64,000 nt of DNA from Streptococcus mitis (lineage in GTDB: Bacteria; Bacillota; Bacilli; Lactobacillales; Streptococcaceae): positions 1-64,000 of the forward strand of contig NZ_JALDTZ010000010.1 of the NCBI RefSeq assembly GCF_023109105.1. Direction: 5' to 3'. Positions 16,310 through 26,209 of the stretch are shown in pieces. Every line of letters starts with the position of its first letter. Position 1 is the stretch's first letter. The translations under genes were made by a program, and so were the position numbers. Under the pieces are notes generated by a model. The model was given only the letters and a program-made list of their open reading frames with translations. It made no database searches and had not been told where the DNA came from.

Positions 16310-17255
16310 TGTCGCCAAACTTGCAGGCGTCAGCCCTACTACCGTTTCTCGGGTTATCAATAAAAAAGGTTATCTATCTGAAAAAACCATCCAAAAAGTC
16401 AATGAAGCCATGCGGGAATTGGGCTATAAACCCAACAACCTAGCTCGTAGTCTGCAAGGAAAATCAGCTAAGTTAATCGGTTTGATTTTCCCAAATATTT
16501 CCAACGTTTTCTATGCAGAATTGATTGACAAGTTGGAACACCAACTCTTCAAGAATGGTTACAAGGTCATCATCTGCAACAGCGAACACGATTCTGAGAA
16601 GGAACGCGAATACATCGAAATGTTAGAAGCCAATCAGGTGGACGGCATCATTTCTGGCAGTCACAACTTGGGAATTGAAGACTACAATCGTGTAACAGCG
16701 CCGATTATTTCCTTTGACCGAAATCTGTCACCAGATATTCCTGTCGTTTCCTCTGACAACTATGCTGGTGGAGTTCTTGCTGCCCAGACCTTGGTTAAGA
16801 CAGGCGCCCAGTCTATCATCATGATTACAGGGAATGACAATTCCAATTCGCCAACTGGACTGCGCCACGCTGGTTTTGCTTCTGTACTCCCCAAAGCTCC
16901 TATTATTAATGTTTCCAGTGACTTTTCTCCTGTCAGAAAAGAAATGGAAATCAAGAATATCTTGACTCAGCAAAAGCCAGATGCCATTTTTGCTTCGGAT
17001 GATTTGACAGCTATTCTGGTCATTAAAATCGCTCAAGAACTGGGAATCTCTGTTCCTGAAGAGCTCAAGGTTATCGGATACGATGGTACCTACTTTATCG
17101 AGAATTACTATCCTCATTTGACGACTGTGAAACAACCTATGGAAGAAATTGCCTGCCTCACTGTTGACCTCCTCTTGCAAAAGATCGAAGGCAAGGAAGT
17201 CGCAACAACAGGTTACTTTTTACCAGTTACATTATTGCCTGGAAAAAGTATTTAA
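16290..17255 (+). CDS. scrR: Sucrose operon repressor (LacI family)
   Basis: The 321-residue transcription factor has an N-terminal helix-turn-helix LTDVAKLAGVSPTTVSRVIN (about 5-24) with a hinge near 50-60. It is followed by a periplasmic-binding-protein-like sensor domain (about 62-320). By family and location it represses scrA and scrB at the paired TGTCAA-CGTTT sites in their shared promoter region. The effector in related systems is sucrose-6-phosphate or fructose; that is inference here. It starts inside the end of scrB. The stop codon abuts a BOX element, so the element lies directly in its 3' untranslated region. Confidence 0.94.
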   Translation: MVAKLTDVAKLAGVSPTTVSRVINKKGYLSEKTIQKVNEAMRELGYKPNNLARSLQGKSAKLIGLIFPNISNVFYAELIDKLEHQLFKNGYKVIICNSEHDSEKEREYIEMLEANQVDGIISGSHNLGIEDYNRVTAPIISFDRNLSPDIPVVSSDNYAGGVLAAQTLVKTGAQSIIMITGNDNSNSPTGLRHAGFASVLPKAPIINVSSDFSPVRKEMEIKNILTQQKPDAIFASDDLTAILVIKIAQELGISVPEELKVIGYDGTYFIENYYPHLTTVKQPMEEIACLTVDLLLQKIEGKEVATTGYFLPVTLLPGKSI

Positions 17256-17406
17256 TACTCTTCGAAAATCTCTTCAAACCACGTCAGCGTCGCCTTACCG
17301 TAGATATATGTAACTGACTTCGTCAGTCTTATCTACAACCTCAAAGCAATGCTTTGAGCAACCTACGGCTAGCTTCCTAGTTTGCTTTTTGATTTTCATT
17401 GAGTAT
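17255..17406 (+). repeat. BOX element (A1-B1-C1), copy 1
   Basis: About 152 bp. The boxA start is ATACTCTTCGAAAATCTC, boxB the self-complementary CTGACTTCGTCAG, and boxC ends TTTTCATTGAGTAT. The match to pneumococcal BOX is clear. It begins at the last base of the scrR stop codon. Confidence 0.95.
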
Positions 17407-17415
17407 AAGTACAAG

Positions 17416-17443
17416 AAAACTCAGACTGATTTGTCTGAGTTTT
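17416..17443. terminator. Bidirectional terminator between scrR and mvaA
   Basis: AAAACTCAGAC and GTCTGAGTTTT form an 11-bp stem with a 6-base loop and T-runs on both strands. It serves both convergent transcripts and overlaps the mvaA stop region at 17445. Confidence 0.9.
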
Positions 17444-17444
17444 T

Positions 17445-18719
17445 TTATGATCTTAAATTTTCGAGATAGCGCTGGGCTGTCTCTAGGTTAAAAGTTTTAT
17501 CTGCGATGAGGCGCTCGACTAGAGGAGCTACCTCGGTTTCACTAGCACCTGCTAGGAGAGCTAAGGATTTGGCCTGCAATTTCATGTGGCCTTGCTGGAT
17601 TCCTGTACTGACCAGAGCTTTCAGGGCCGCAAAGTTTTGGGCAAGCCCGGTAGACACGATAATCTGGGCTAATTCTTTGGCAGAAGGATTTCCCAGTAGT
17701 TCATGACTGAGAGCTACACGAGGATTGAGGCCGATAGAACCACCCTTAGTCGCTACAGGCATGGGCAGAGTCATTTCACCGATCAATTCTTCTCTTTCAA
17801 GGTCCAGTGTCCAGCGACTAAGACCTTGGTAGTGTCCATCTCGACTGACAAAGGCATGGGCCCCTGCTTCAATGGCACGCCAGTCATTACCAGTGGCAAT
17901 CAAAATGGCATCAATACCATTAAAAATCCCTTTATTATGAGTAGCAGCTCGGTAAGGATCAGCCTGCGCAAACTGACTAGCCAAAGCTATTTTCTCCGCA
18001 ATCTCTCGCCCTTGATCCTTTTGGCGGCTCAAATAGCGAAAGGCAATGCGACAGCTTGCAGTCACCAGAGAATCGGTCGCGTAGTTGGACAGGATTCCCA
18101 TGAGACTCTGTCCCTGACTGAGTTCTTCTAAGACTGGTTTCAAGGCCTCCAGCATGGTGTTGAGCATATTGGCACCCATGGCTTCCTGGGTATCGACATG
18201 GAGATAAACGACAAGGAAGTCAGTTTCACCTTTAATCTCTTCTACATGCAAATCACGCGCACCGCCTCCACGTTTAACGATAGAAGGATAGGCTTGATTA
18301 GCAAGTTCCAAGAGCTCTGCCTTCTTGCTCGCAATCTTCTCTTGCGCTTGTTCAGGATCAGCAACTTGATAAAGGGCTACCTGTCCAATCATCTGACGCT
18401 CATGCACTTGAGCAATAAAGCCACCTGCTCGCTTGATGATTTTACTGGCATAGCTGGCCGCAGCAACCACTGATGGTTCTTCTGTCACATAGGGAACGGT
18501 GTATTCCTGACCGTTGACAAGAATCTCCGGAACCAGCGAATAAGGCAGAGAAAAAGTTCCCACTACATTCTCACTCAGCTGGTCTGCGACAGTCACACTC
18601 ATCTGTTCATCCTGCTCCAGACTCACTTGTCTCTCAGGACTAAGGAGCGCCTGAGCTTTTAACAGCTCGAGGCGCTCTTGGTATGATTTTTTAGAAAATC
18701 CATTCCAACTTATCTTCAT
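17445..18719 (-). CDS. mvaA: Hydroxymethylglutaryl-CoA reductase (class II)
   Basis: The 424-residue cytosolic enzyme reduces HMG-CoA to mevalonate, committing carbon to isopentenyl diphosphate and hence to undecaprenyl carrier for wall synthesis. The bacterial class II pattern is visible: ENVVGTFSLPYSLVPEILVNG (about 50-70, partly quoted), then the RGGGARDLH segment near 151, VDTQEAMGANMLNTM (about 176-190) and the KGIFNGIDAIL segment near 264. The catalytic His is expected in the GHMKLQAKSLAL segment near 378. Its ATG overlaps the mvaS stop by one base (TAATG), so the two are coupled. It ends at a strong terminator. Confidence 0.95.
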   Translation of the reverse strand: MKISWNGFSKKSYQERLELLKAQALLSPERQVSLEQDEQMSVTVADQLSENVVGTFSLPYSLVPEILVNGQEYTVPYVTEEPSVVAAASYASKIIKRAGGFIAQVHERQMIGQVALYQVADPEQAQEKIASKKAELLELANQAYPSIVKRGGGARDLHVEEIKGETDFLVVYLHVDTQEAMGANMLNTMLEALKPVLEELSQGQSLMGILSNYATDSLVTASCRIAFRYLSRQKDQGREIAEKIALASQFAQADPYRAATHNKGIFNGIDAILIATGNDWRAIEAGAHAFVSRDGHYQGLSRWTLDLEREELIGEMTLPMPVATKGGSIGLNPRVALSHELLGNPSAKELAQIIVSTGLAQNFAALKALVSTGIQQGHMKLQAKSLALLAGASETEVAPLVERLIADKTFNLETAQRYLENLRS

Positions 18720-19891
18720 TATTTTTCAACCTTGCTATAACGGCGTTGGTGGTCGAGAATTTCAACCAAGGCAAAATCTTGATTTTCATAGCCAGCAAAC
18801 TGGGCAGAGTTTGTTTCATCCAAGTCTACTTCCTCAAAGAAGACCTTTTCATAGTCTGCAACTGATAGAGCAGTTCTTTGGTTGAGCTTGTTCAAACGGT
18901 CTTTATCTAGATAGGCTTCATATCCTTCAACCAATTCACCACTAAAGAACTCAGCCACAGCACCACTTCCGTAACTATAAAGGGCGATTTTATTCCCAGC
19001 CTTCAAGCTATCTGTATTTTCCAAAAGAGACAGAAGTCCAAGGAAGAGGGAACCTGTGTAGATATTCCCCACCTTTTGACTGTAGAGAATAGACTGGTCA
19101 AAATGCTTTTGCAAAAGGTCTTTTTTCTCTTGGGGCAGGCTCTTATCCATGATTTTTTTCAAGCCTTTTAGCGCTAATTTAGGGTAAGGCAAGTGGAAAC
19201 AAACAGCCGCAAAATCATCCAAAGTAAGCTGGTAGCGTTTTTGGTATTCAAGCCATGTCGTTTTCAAACTATCCAAATATTGTTGGGTAGAATAGACACC
19301 ATTTACATAAGGCGTTGTCGAGTAATTTGGACGCCAGAAATCCATGATGTCACGGGTCTGAGCTACATTGTCATTATTAAAGGCCATAATGCGTGGATTT
19401 TGTGTAATCAACATAGCTACACTTCCAGCACCTTGAGTTGGTTCTCCTGGAGTTTCAATACCATACTTGGCAATATCACTGGCAATAACCAAGACTTTGG
19501 ACTCTGGAGAATTTTCCACATGTAATTTGGCATAATGAAGAGCAGCTGTCGCTCCATAGCAGGCTTCTTTAATCTCGAAACTACGAGCAAAGGGCTGGAT
19601 GCCCAGCAAGCCATGCACAAAGACGGCCGCAGCCTTACTCTGGTCAATTCCTGACTCGGTAGCCACAATGACCATATCGATTTCTGCTCTTTCTTGCTCA
19701 GTTAAAATAGAGTCACTTGCACTGGCCGCCAAGGTCACAATGTCCTCAGTTAGGGGCGCAATACTCAATTCTTTGAGCAAGAGTCCTTTGCTTAATTTTT
19801 CAGGGTCAATTCCCCTCGCTTCTGCTAAGTCTTGTAATTTCAAGACATATTGACTGGTCGCAAAACCAATCTTATCAATACCGATTGTCAT
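18719..19891 (-). CDS. mvaS: Hydroxymethylglutaryl-CoA synthase
   Basis: The 390-residue enzyme condenses acetyl-CoA with acetoacetyl-CoA to HMG-CoA, the first committed step of the mevalonate route. I start at the internal ATG at 19891 (MTIGIDKIGF) rather than the in-frame ATG at 19915, because AGAGG lies eight bases upstream and relatives begin there. The catalytic cysteine is Cys111 in EACYGATAALHY. The general-base His lies in CFHLPYPKLALKG (about 225-237). The C-terminal thiolase-fold motif YSYGSGAVAEFFSG is present. It is followed directly by mvaA. The kinases of the pathway are not in this window. Confidence 0.95.
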   Translation of the reverse strand: MTIGIDKIGFATSQYVLKLQDLAEARGIDPEKLSKGLLLKELSIAPLTEDIVTLAASASDSILTEQERAEIDMVIVATESGIDQSKAAAVFVHGLLGIQPFARSFEIKEACYGATAALHYAKLHVENSPESKVLVIASDIAKYGIETPGEPTQGAGSVAMLITQNPRIMAFNNDNVAQTRDIMDFWRPNYSTTPYVNGVYSTQQYLDSLKTTWLEYQKRYQLTLDDFAAVCFHLPYPKLALKGLKKIMDKSLPQEKKDLLQKHFDQSILYSQKVGNIYTGSLFLGLLSLLENTDSLKAGNKIALYSYGSGAVAEFFSGELVEGYEAYLDKDRLNKLNQRTALSVADYEKVFFEEVDLDETNSAQFAGYENQDFALVEILDHQRRYSKVEK

Positions 19892-19963
19892 ATTTACCTC
19901 TGTTTTATCATTCATTGTAAAAAATCGTTCTATACTATTTTATCACAAATAGCAGTAAAAGAG

Positions 19964-19994
19964 AGAAAAAAGACTTGATTCACCAAATCAAGTC
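19964..19994 (-). terminator. Terminator after the ThrE-type exporter genes
   Basis: On the minus strand GACTTGATT and AATCAAGTC pair with a 5-base loop, followed by TTTTTTCTC. It separates the exporter genes from mvaS. Confidence 0.85.
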
Positions 19995-20004
19995 GCTTAG
20001 TAAT

Positions 20005-20454
20005 CTAACTTTTATGCTGTTTTAGTAAATAGGAATAAAGTCTGAGAATTACTGTTCCGCTAGCCATTCCAATGGAAATCACCAAAGCCAACATAACAAC
20101 CAAGGTTGCACTAGCAATGGCGTGACTATAATCCCCCGTCACAAAAAAGGCGGTTGTCCGATAAGAAAGATAACCCGGAACCAGAGGTGCCAATATTGCC
20201 AAGATAAAGACTACAGCAGGAGTCTTATAAAGAATACTTAAAATCTGGCTGACACAAGAACCGATAATGGCCGCAATGAAAGTGGCTACGATGACATTGG
20301 TTGGTTCCTTTAGCAAGAGATAGATTAGCCAGACAGCCATGCCCAAAATCCCTCCAGGTAAGAGCATAGACCGTTGCACATTGAGTACGATTAAAAAAGT
20401 GATAATAGCAAGAAGACTTGCCACTGCTTGTAATAAAAAGGTAGTTAGTGTCAT
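20005..20454 (-). CDS. Threonine/serine exporter, small membrane subunit (ThrE C-terminal type)
   Basis: The 149-residue very hydrophobic protein has about five predicted membrane spans and corresponds to the DUF3815 / ThrE_2 half of the amino-acid exporter ThrE. Its conserved GGILGMAVWLIYLLL segment lies near 34-48, with PGYLSYRTTAFFVTGDY at about 94-110. In Corynebacterium ThrE both halves are one polypeptide; here they are two adjacent genes separated by one base. They probably form one exporter complex in the plasma membrane. Substrate is inferred from the family only. Confidence 0.85.
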   Translation of the reverse strand: MTLTTFLLQAVASLLAIITFLIVLNVQRSMLLPGGILGMAVWLIYLLLKEPTNVIVATFIAAIIGSCVSQILSILYKTPAVVFILAILAPLVPGYLSYRTTAFFVTGDYSHAIASATLVVMLALVISIGMASGTVILRLYSYLLKQHKS

Positions 20455-20455
20455 A

Positions 20456-21214
20456 TTAGTTCATCAATACCAAGGCGACAGAAGTTCCTGCCCCTAAAGC
20501 GAGGGTAATGAGCAGGGATTCAAACATCTTACTCATACCAGAGTTTATGTGGTTGGTCATAATATCACGAACCGCGTTGGTCAAGGCAATCCCTGGTACA
20601 AAAGGCATGACCGCACCAGCTATAATCAAATCTGCTGTTGAAGGAAAGCCTGTGTAGCGAGCCCAAAACTGGGCTATCAGCCCAAAGACAAAGGCTCCAG
20701 CAAAGGCTGTTACAAAAGGAATTCGGATAAACTTCTCTACATAGAGTGAAAAGACAAAACCAAATAAGGTAGCCACTCCTGCCCCAAGTGCGTCGTAGAT
20801 ATTTCCACCAAACATAACAGAAAAAAAGGGAGCACTACAAGTTGCTGCAAGAGTTACCTGTAATTTTGTATAAGGAAGGGGTTGGACTTGCAAGGCTGTC
20901 AATTGCTTGAAAGCTGTCTCTAAATCAATCTTCCCCCCAACCAGCTGTCGAGAAATCTGGTTCACATCGCAGACTTTTTCAATGTTATAAGAAGAGGAGG
21001 TCACGCGCTTCATGCGCGAAATATTGGTATTTTCAATGGAGAAAAAGATAGCTGCAGGCATGGCAAGAACATTGCAATCTACAATCCCCTGCGAATGCGC
21101 AATACGAATCATGGTATCTTCTACGCGATGAATCTCTGAACCACTTTTTAGGAGAATGGTTCCTGCTAGCATAATCACATCAATGACGGCATTTAATTCT
21201 CTTGATTCTTCCAT
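20456..21214 (-). CDS. Threonine/serine exporter, large membrane subunit (ThrE N-terminal type)
   Basis: The 252-residue protein has a soluble N-terminal part (about 1-115) with GSEIHRVEDTMIRIA (about 21-35), the DUF1212 signature, followed by about five membrane helices (125-250). It has no signal peptide. The large and small halves together equal a full-length ThrE. The gene ends one base before the small-subunit gene on the same strand and is preceded by GAGGAAAG. A strong terminator upstream (21263-21299) isolates it from stkP, so this pair is its own operon. Confidence 0.85.
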   Translation of the reverse strand: MEESRELNAVIDVIMLAGTILLKSGSEIHRVEDTMIRIAHSQGIVDCNVLAMPAAIFFSIENTNISRMKRVTSSSYNIEKVCDVNQISRQLVGGKIDLETAFKQLTALQVQPLPYTKLQVTLAATCSAPFFSVMFGGNIYDALGAGVATLFGFVFSLYVEKFIRIPFVTAFAGAFVFGLIAQFWARYTGFPSTADLIIAGAVMPFVPGIALTNAVRDIMTNHINSGMSKMFESLLITLALGAGTSVALVLMN

Positions 21215-21262
21215 GCTTTCCTCCTTTTATCACCTCCCTCTATTTTATCACAAATCTGGAGT

Positions 21263-21299
21263 CAAAAAAAATCTTTGCCATGAAATCATGACAAAGATT
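21263..21299 (-). terminator. Terminator after stkP
   Basis: On the minus strand AATCTTTGTCATGA and TCATGGCAAAGATT form a 14-bp stem with one mismatch and a 2-base loop, followed by eight T. Confidence 0.9.
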
Positions 21300-21302
21300 C
21301 GT

Positions 21303-23204
21303 TTAATCACGAGAATTTCCGTGGTTCCCTTCACTACTTGATTGAGTAGTAGCAGGTGGATTCTCTCGTTGATTTCCTTGTTGGTTCCCCTGATTTGGTG
21401 TTGTAGTAGAACCTTGGTTTCCACGTTGGGCTGGTGCTGATGATGACGTTGACGGCGGTGTTTTTGGTTTGTAGATTGAAATCTTGACACGCGTATTAGT
21501 CAAATCAACCTTTTCACCTGCTTTTGGACTCTGTTCAACGACTGTACCTTCAGCAGTTCCAGCGGGAGCTGTCGACACTTCTACAACTTCAATATTGGCT
21601 TCTTTCACCCCAACAATTTGAATCAAGTTATTTTTAGTGAATTCAAGACTAGATCCTGTATAACTTGGCATGGCAACGCTAGTTACTTTCTTAGCAACGG
21701 TTAAGGTAATCGTTGAGGCCTTGCTCAAATCATAGGTTGTTCCGGCAGCTGGACTCTGTCTGAGAACAGTTCCTGCTTCACTCTCACTTGATTCTTCTTC
21801 CTCGATCTTGATGAGATTTTCAGGAACCTTCTTCTGCTTGAGTTCTGCGATAACATCTGTCGATTTACGGCCGATATAGTTACTCAATTGGAAAGATTGC
21901 TTACCTGATGAGACAACCAAATTGATTTTCGTTCCTTCTTTTCGACCAGTTCCAGCGTCAGGATCTGTACGAATAATCCGCCCTTCTTCCACCTTTTCAC
22001 TAGCCTCTGATTTCTCCTCGCCAATCTCAAAATTGGCTTTCTTGAGAGTTTCCTTGGCCTCCGCAACTGTCTTACCTGCCACATCTGGAATAGCAATAGT
22101 TGCAGGAGTTCTGGATAGTATCCAAATCAGAGAGGCTGCCACCAAAACAATGCTGGCCAATAAAATCATATAACGAACTCTAAATTTCCGTTTCTTAACA
22201 GGCTTGGTTGCGTAATCGTCTTCTGAAACCTGCTGACTCGGCTTCGCAGCCTGTGGCTTCGGACTTTGTGTTTGTACCTTAGGAATCGAGGTCAAGGTAC
22301 TCTGGGATACTTTTGGTAGAGTCTTGGTGTCTGCCTTAGTAGTATCATTAAATACCAGTTTAGGCTCATTTCGACGATTATAAGACAAGCTACTAGACAA
22401 GTCCACATACATCTCTGCAACTGACTGATAACGATCTGTCAATTTCTTGGCAGTTGCCTTGATAACAACATTTTCCAAAGCCTGAGGCACAGATGGATTT
22501 TCATCAATAACTGACGGTAGTGGTTTCTGGAAATGCTGGAGGGCGATAGTCACCGCACTATCCCCGTCATAAGGGATATGGCCTGTCAGCATCTCATAGA
22601 AAATAATCCCCATGGCATAGATATCACTCTGTACAGTCGCCTTAGAACCACGCGCCTGCTCTGGTGACAAGTAATGAACTGACCCCAGCATAGAGTTAGT
22701 CTGGGTCAGACTCGTCTCAGCAAAGGCTACTGCAATCCCAAAGTCTGTAACCTTGGCAGTCCCATCTGGTGTCAAGAGGATATTTTGAGGTTTCAAGTCC
22801 CTATGGACAATTCCTCTGGTATGGGCCAAACGCATAGCCAATAGGATTTGTCCCATAATACGGACGGCTTCTTCATTAGAGAGAGGATAGTGTTCCTTGA
22901 TATAGCGTTTGAGGTCTAGTCCAGCAACATACTCCATTGCAAGATACTGTTGACCGTCTTCCTCACCAATATCTGTTATCCGAACGATATGAGGATGGTC
23001 TAGATCCGCCATAGCTCTCGCTTCACGCTGAAAACGAGCTACAGCTATCGGGTCCGTCTGGTAGTTGGTCCTCAGGACCTTCACTGCCACTTCTTCTCCG
23101 TCTAGAATCAAATCTTTGGCCAGGTAGACATCTGCCATACCTCCACGGCCAATTTGTTTGACAATCCGATACCGCCCGGCAAAAATCTTGCCGATCTGGA
23201 TCAT
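21303..23204 (-). CDS. stkP: PASTA-domain Ser/Thr protein kinase
   Basis: The 633-residue membrane kinase couples cell-wall status to division and virulence. The kinase domain (about 12-275) has the glycine loop GRGGMADVY, Lys42 (AVKV), Asp136 in HRDLKPQN and DFGIA. One membrane helix lies at 345-364. Outside the cell I count three PASTA repeats (about 369-434, 437-504 and 510-578) and then a 55-residue tail rich in Q, N, S, T and P. S. pneumoniae StkP is known to have 659 residues and four PASTA repeats, so this protein lacks one and carries an unusual tail. It overlaps phpP by four bases in the conserved phosphatase-kinase pair. Confidence 0.94.
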   Translation of the reverse strand: MIQIGKIFAGRYRIVKQIGRGGMADVYLAKDLILDGEEVAVKVLRTNYQTDPIAVARFQREARAMADLDHPHIVRITDIGEEDGQQYLAMEYVAGLDLKRYIKEHYPLSNEEAVRIMGQILLAMRLAHTRGIVHRDLKPQNILLTPDGTAKVTDFGIAVAFAETSLTQTNSMLGSVHYLSPEQARGSKATVQSDIYAMGIIFYEMLTGHIPYDGDSAVTIALQHFQKPLPSVIDENPSVPQALENVVIKATAKKLTDRYQSVAEMYVDLSSSLSYNRRNEPKLVFNDTTKADTKTLPKVSQSTLTSIPKVQTQSPKPQAAKPSQQVSEDDYATKPVKKRKFRVRYMILLASIVLVAASLIWILSRTPATIAIPDVAGKTVAEAKETLKKANFEIGEEKSEASEKVEEGRIIRTDPDAGTGRKEGTKINLVVSSGKQSFQLSNYIGRKSTDVIAELKQKKVPENLIKIEEEESSESEAGTVLRQSPAAGTTYDLSKASTITLTVAKKVTSVAMPSYTGSSLEFTKNNLIQIVGVKEANIEVVEVSTAPAGTAEGTVVEQSPKAGEKVDLTNTRVKISIYKPKTPPSTSSSAPAQRGNQGSTTTPNQGNQQGNQRENPPATTQSSSEGNHGNSRD

Positions 23205-23941
23205 TGTGCCGCCTCCTCCTCAATAGAAACAAGAGCAACTGTGATGTTATCAAGCCCTCCGGCATTGTTTGCAAAACGAATCAAGGTCGCTGCTTTATCA
23301 TCAAGTGAGATATCACTTGTGACAATATCACAGATTTCACTAGCTGAAATCATATTTGTCAGACCATCGCTATTGAGCAAGAGATAGTCTCCTGGCTCAA
23401 GGGTAATCATTCCAAAATCAGGCTGAATTTCATCTTTTTGACCGATAGATTGAGTAATAATATTCTTTTGTGGGTGACTAGCTGCTTCTTCTGGCGTCAA
23501 TTGACCAGCTTTAAGCAATTCATTGACCAAGGAATGGTCGCTCGTTAACTGATGATACTCTTCCCCACGAATCAAACCGATACGAGAATCTCCAATGTGG
23601 GCATAGATAGCCTGATTGCCAATAATAGCAACAGCCTCAAGAGTTGTTCCCATTCCTTTATAGGCATCATCTTGTCCAAGTTGATGAATCTTTTGATTTT
23701 CAATTTCTAGGTAATTGGCGAACCATTCACGCACTTCATTGACTGTATCGATTTGGGTATCAACCCAAGCTATACCTAGATCTGTTACTGCCATTTCACT
23801 AGCGATATTCCCTGCGCGATGACCTCCCATCCCATCAGCTAAAATAATCATGGTACGCCCAGCTCTATTGACATAGTGGTTAACATAGTCTTGGTTATTT
23901 GTTCGTTTCTGACCAACATCTGTTAATAATGAAATTTCCAT
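23201..23941 (-). CDS. phpP: PP2C-type protein phosphatase
   Basis: The 246-residue cytosolic metal-dependent phosphatase is the partner of StkP and removes phosphate from its targets and from the kinase itself. The metal-binding motifs are [14 protein letters not shown] (about 36-49), GDSRIGL near 117 and DHSLVNELL near 135. A C-terminal GLDNITVAL carries the last metal ligand. The length is typical for PhpP. The ATGA overlap with stkP couples expression of the antagonistic pair. It lies 14 bp after rsmB, as in other Mitis-group genomes. Confidence 0.95.
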   Translation of the reverse strand: MEISLLTDVGQKRTNNQDYVNHYVNRAGRTMIILADGMGGHRAGNIASEMAVTDLGIAWVDTQIDTVNEVREWFANYLEIENQKIHQLGQDDAYKGMGTTLEAVAIIGNQAIYAHIGDSRIGLIRGEEYHQLTSDHSLVNELLKAGQLTPEEAASHPQKNIITQSIGQKDEIQPDFGMITLEPGDYLLLNSDGLTNMISASEICDIVTSDISLDDKAATLIRFANNAGGLDNITVALVSIEEEAAQ

Positions 23942-23955
23942 GTGTCAGTTCCTTC

Positions 23956-25272
23956 CTAATCCGATATCTTACGAAATTGACTGATGAAGAATCCATCACT
24001 TCCATACAATTCAGGTGTAATGAGGATACAGCCGTCTTTCATGATATCCTTACATTCATGTTCTAGTTTTACCTGCTCAAATTCAGGATGACTTTCTAAA
24101 AATGCCTGTACGACTTGAAAGTTCTCTTCTGAGACGATAGTACAGGTACTATAAGTTATTATACCACCTTTGCCTAGTGTTTGACAAACACTACCTAATA
24201 TTTCCAGCTGAATTTCCTGTAAGGACGCAAAATCTGCCGTTTCTTTATTGTATTTAATGTCTGGTTTACGGCGCAGAAGACCAATGCCTGAACAGGGAGC
24301 ATCCACCAAAATCTTATCAAATGAATCCTGACCAAAAAACTCATGCACCTTTCTAGCATCCAATTTTTGCGTTTGAACCCGATCTGCAACTCCTAAACGC
24401 TCTGCATTTTCTTGGATTAAGTCCAACTTGTGGTCATACAAGTCCAGAGCAGTAACCTGACCTGTCGTGAGATAAGAGGCTATATGGGCTGTTTTTCCAC
24501 CTGGAGCGGCACAGGCATCTAGGACCTGCTCATTACCTTGTAAATCAAGCGTTGGAGCAACCAACTGGCTGGACTCGTCTTGGATGGTAATGGAACCATC
24601 CGCAAACAAATCATGGCCTGCAAAATGCCCCTGCTCCTTAACCAGACCAGAAGGAGACAAGGATGAGTCACTGGCCTCCAACAAGGCTTGGATTTCTTCT
24701 TTTCGGTCAAGGTCTGTTACACGGATACTGGCTTTATTCCGTTGTAAAAGACTTTCAAAAATAGCCTGCGCTCGCTCCTCTCCGTATTCCTCCTTGAGCT
24801 TGGCAACTAGCCAAACCGGAAGAGAATAGGCAATGGAATCACGCTTGTTTTTTCTTTTGATACTAGAAATATCTGGCCAGCCTTCACGCAGAATACGACG
24901 AAGGATGGCATTGACCAATTTTTCACTGCCTTTTTTACGGACTTTGGCCAATTCCACTGCTTCATTGACCACAGCATGGTCTGGAATTTTATCCAGATAG
25001 CGGAGTTGGTAGGCACTCATGAGAAGAAGAACATAGAGCCAGCTGTCTAACTGGTCTCTATCTTGGATAAAGTGAGATAAGTACCATTCCAAAGTTAGTT
25101 TACGGGCTACCGTTCCATAGACCAGCTCGGTCACCAATCCCTTGTCTGCTGCAGAGAGCTGACTTCCTTTGAGATGCTTATTTAAGGAGATGTTTGAGTA
25201 TGCTTGATTGATAAAGACATCCTCTAATACTGCTAGGGCTAAACTTCTAGCCGTTTCTACTTTAGTCACCAA
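23956..25272 (-). CDS. rsmB: 16S rRNA m5C967 methyltransferase
   Basis: The 438-residue enzyme (also called Sun) methylates C967 of 16S rRNA using SAM. The N-terminal NusB-like RNA-binding domain covers about 5-140, including the [21 protein letters not shown] segment (partly) near 100. The Rossmann methyltransferase domain contains [14 protein letters not shown] (about 253-266), the catalytic [15 protein letters not shown] and the second-cysteine motif YSTCTI near 376. It overlaps fmt by 11 bp. It is part of the priA-fmt-rsmB-phpP-stkP run, all on the minus strand. Confidence 0.95.
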   Translation of the reverse strand: MVTKVETARSLALAVLEDVFINQAYSNISLNKHLKGSQLSAADKGLVTELVYGTVARKLTLEWYLSHFIQDRDQLDSWLYVLLLMSAYQLRYLDKIPDHAVVNEAVELAKVRKKGSEKLVNAILRRILREGWPDISSIKRKNKRDSIAYSLPVWLVAKLKEEYGEERAQAIFESLLQRNKASIRVTDLDRKEEIQALLEASDSSLSPSGLVKEQGHFAGHDLFADGSITIQDESSQLVAPTLDLQGNEQVLDACAAPGGKTAHIASYLTTGQVTALDLYDHKLDLIQENAERLGVADRVQTQKLDARKVHEFFGQDSFDKILVDAPCSGIGLLRRKPDIKYNKETADFASLQEIQLEILGSVCQTLGKGGIITYSTCTIVSEENFQVVQAFLESHPEFEQVKLEHECKDIMKDGCILITPELYGSDGFFISQFRKISD

Positions 25273-26197
25273 ATCGTTCTCCTACAGTCAGTGTACGTCC
25301 AACTCCATTGAGGAAGGAAGCAATGTCCATCTTAGGCTTACCAGCTGGCTGCACTTGTTTGAGGGATAGAGCTCCTTGAGCCGTTGCGACAATCAATTCT
25401 TTCTTACCAATAGAGAGGATTTCACCTGGATTTCCCTGACCTTCTACTGGTAGGGCTTCATAAATCTTAAAGCGGTCGCCCTTGAGGAAAGTATGGGCAA
25501 CAGGCCATGGATTCATCCCACGGATTTGGTTAAAGAGTTGACGATTGGTCTTGTTCCAGTCCAATTTTTCTTCCTCAGGTTTGATATTTGGTGAGAAAGT
25601 TACTTGGCTTGGATCCTGGGGTTGAGGTTGAATTTCCACAGCAATATAGGCAGGTAGAGTGTCCAAAAGCAAATCACGACCAACTAGCGCCAATTTCTCA
25701 AACAAGGTACCGACATTGTCCTCATCCGTGATCGGAATACTGCGACGAGAAATCATATCTCCTGCATCCATTTCCTTAACCATTTCCATAATGGTCACAC
25801 CAGCTTCCTCATCCCCTTGGATCAAGGCATAATGGATTGGAGCACCACCACGGTGTTTAGGAAGAAGAGAAGCGTGAACATTGACCGCAAAGTCCATACT
25901 ATCAAGGAGTTTACTTGGAAGAAACTGCCCAAAAGCAGCAGTCACAATTCCATCAGCTCCTAGCTTCATAATCGCTTCCATCTCTGGACTTCCAGATAAT
26001 TTTTCAGGTTGATAAATAGGAAGGCCTGCTTCCTTGGCAGCCTGCTTGACTGGGGTTTCTTGGATCACTTTTTTACGCCCAACAGCCCGGTCTGGCTGGG
26101 TCACAACAGCTAGAATTTCGTAACGGTCGTCTGTCAAAAGTCCTTTTAAGACTGTTGCTGAAAATTCGGGGGTCCCCATAAAGATTAGTTTTGTCAT
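25262..26197 (-). CDS. fmt: Methionyl-tRNA formyltransferase
   Basis: The 311-residue enzyme formylates initiator Met-tRNA using 10-formyl-tetrahydrofolate. The N-terminal GART fold starts [16 protein letters not shown]. The active-site region [19 protein letters not shown] (about 108-126) is complete, followed by GVTIM and MDAGDMI. The C-terminal OB domain (about 210-305) contains the tRNA-binding [15 protein letters not shown] segment. The length is normal. It begins 12 bp after priA with GGAGAA as ribosome-binding site and overlaps rsmB downstream, so it sits mid-operon. Confidence 0.96.
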   Translation of the reverse strand: MTKLIFMGTPEFSATVLKGLLTDDRYEILAVVTQPDRAVGRKKVIQETPVKQAAKEAGLPIYQPEKLSGSPEMEAIMKLGADGIVTAAFGQFLPSKLLDSMDFAVNVHASLLPKHRGGAPIHYALIQGDEEAGVTIMEMVKEMDAGDMISRRSIPITDEDNVGTLFEKLALVGRDLLLDTLPAYIAVEIQPQPQDPSQVTFSPNIKPEEEKLDWNKTNRQLFNQIRGMNPWPVAHTFLKGDRFKIYEALPVEGQGNPGEILSIGKKELIVATAQGALSLKQVQPAGKPKMDIASFLNGVGRTLTVGERFGD

Positions 26198-26209
26198 ATC
26201 TTCTCCTTC

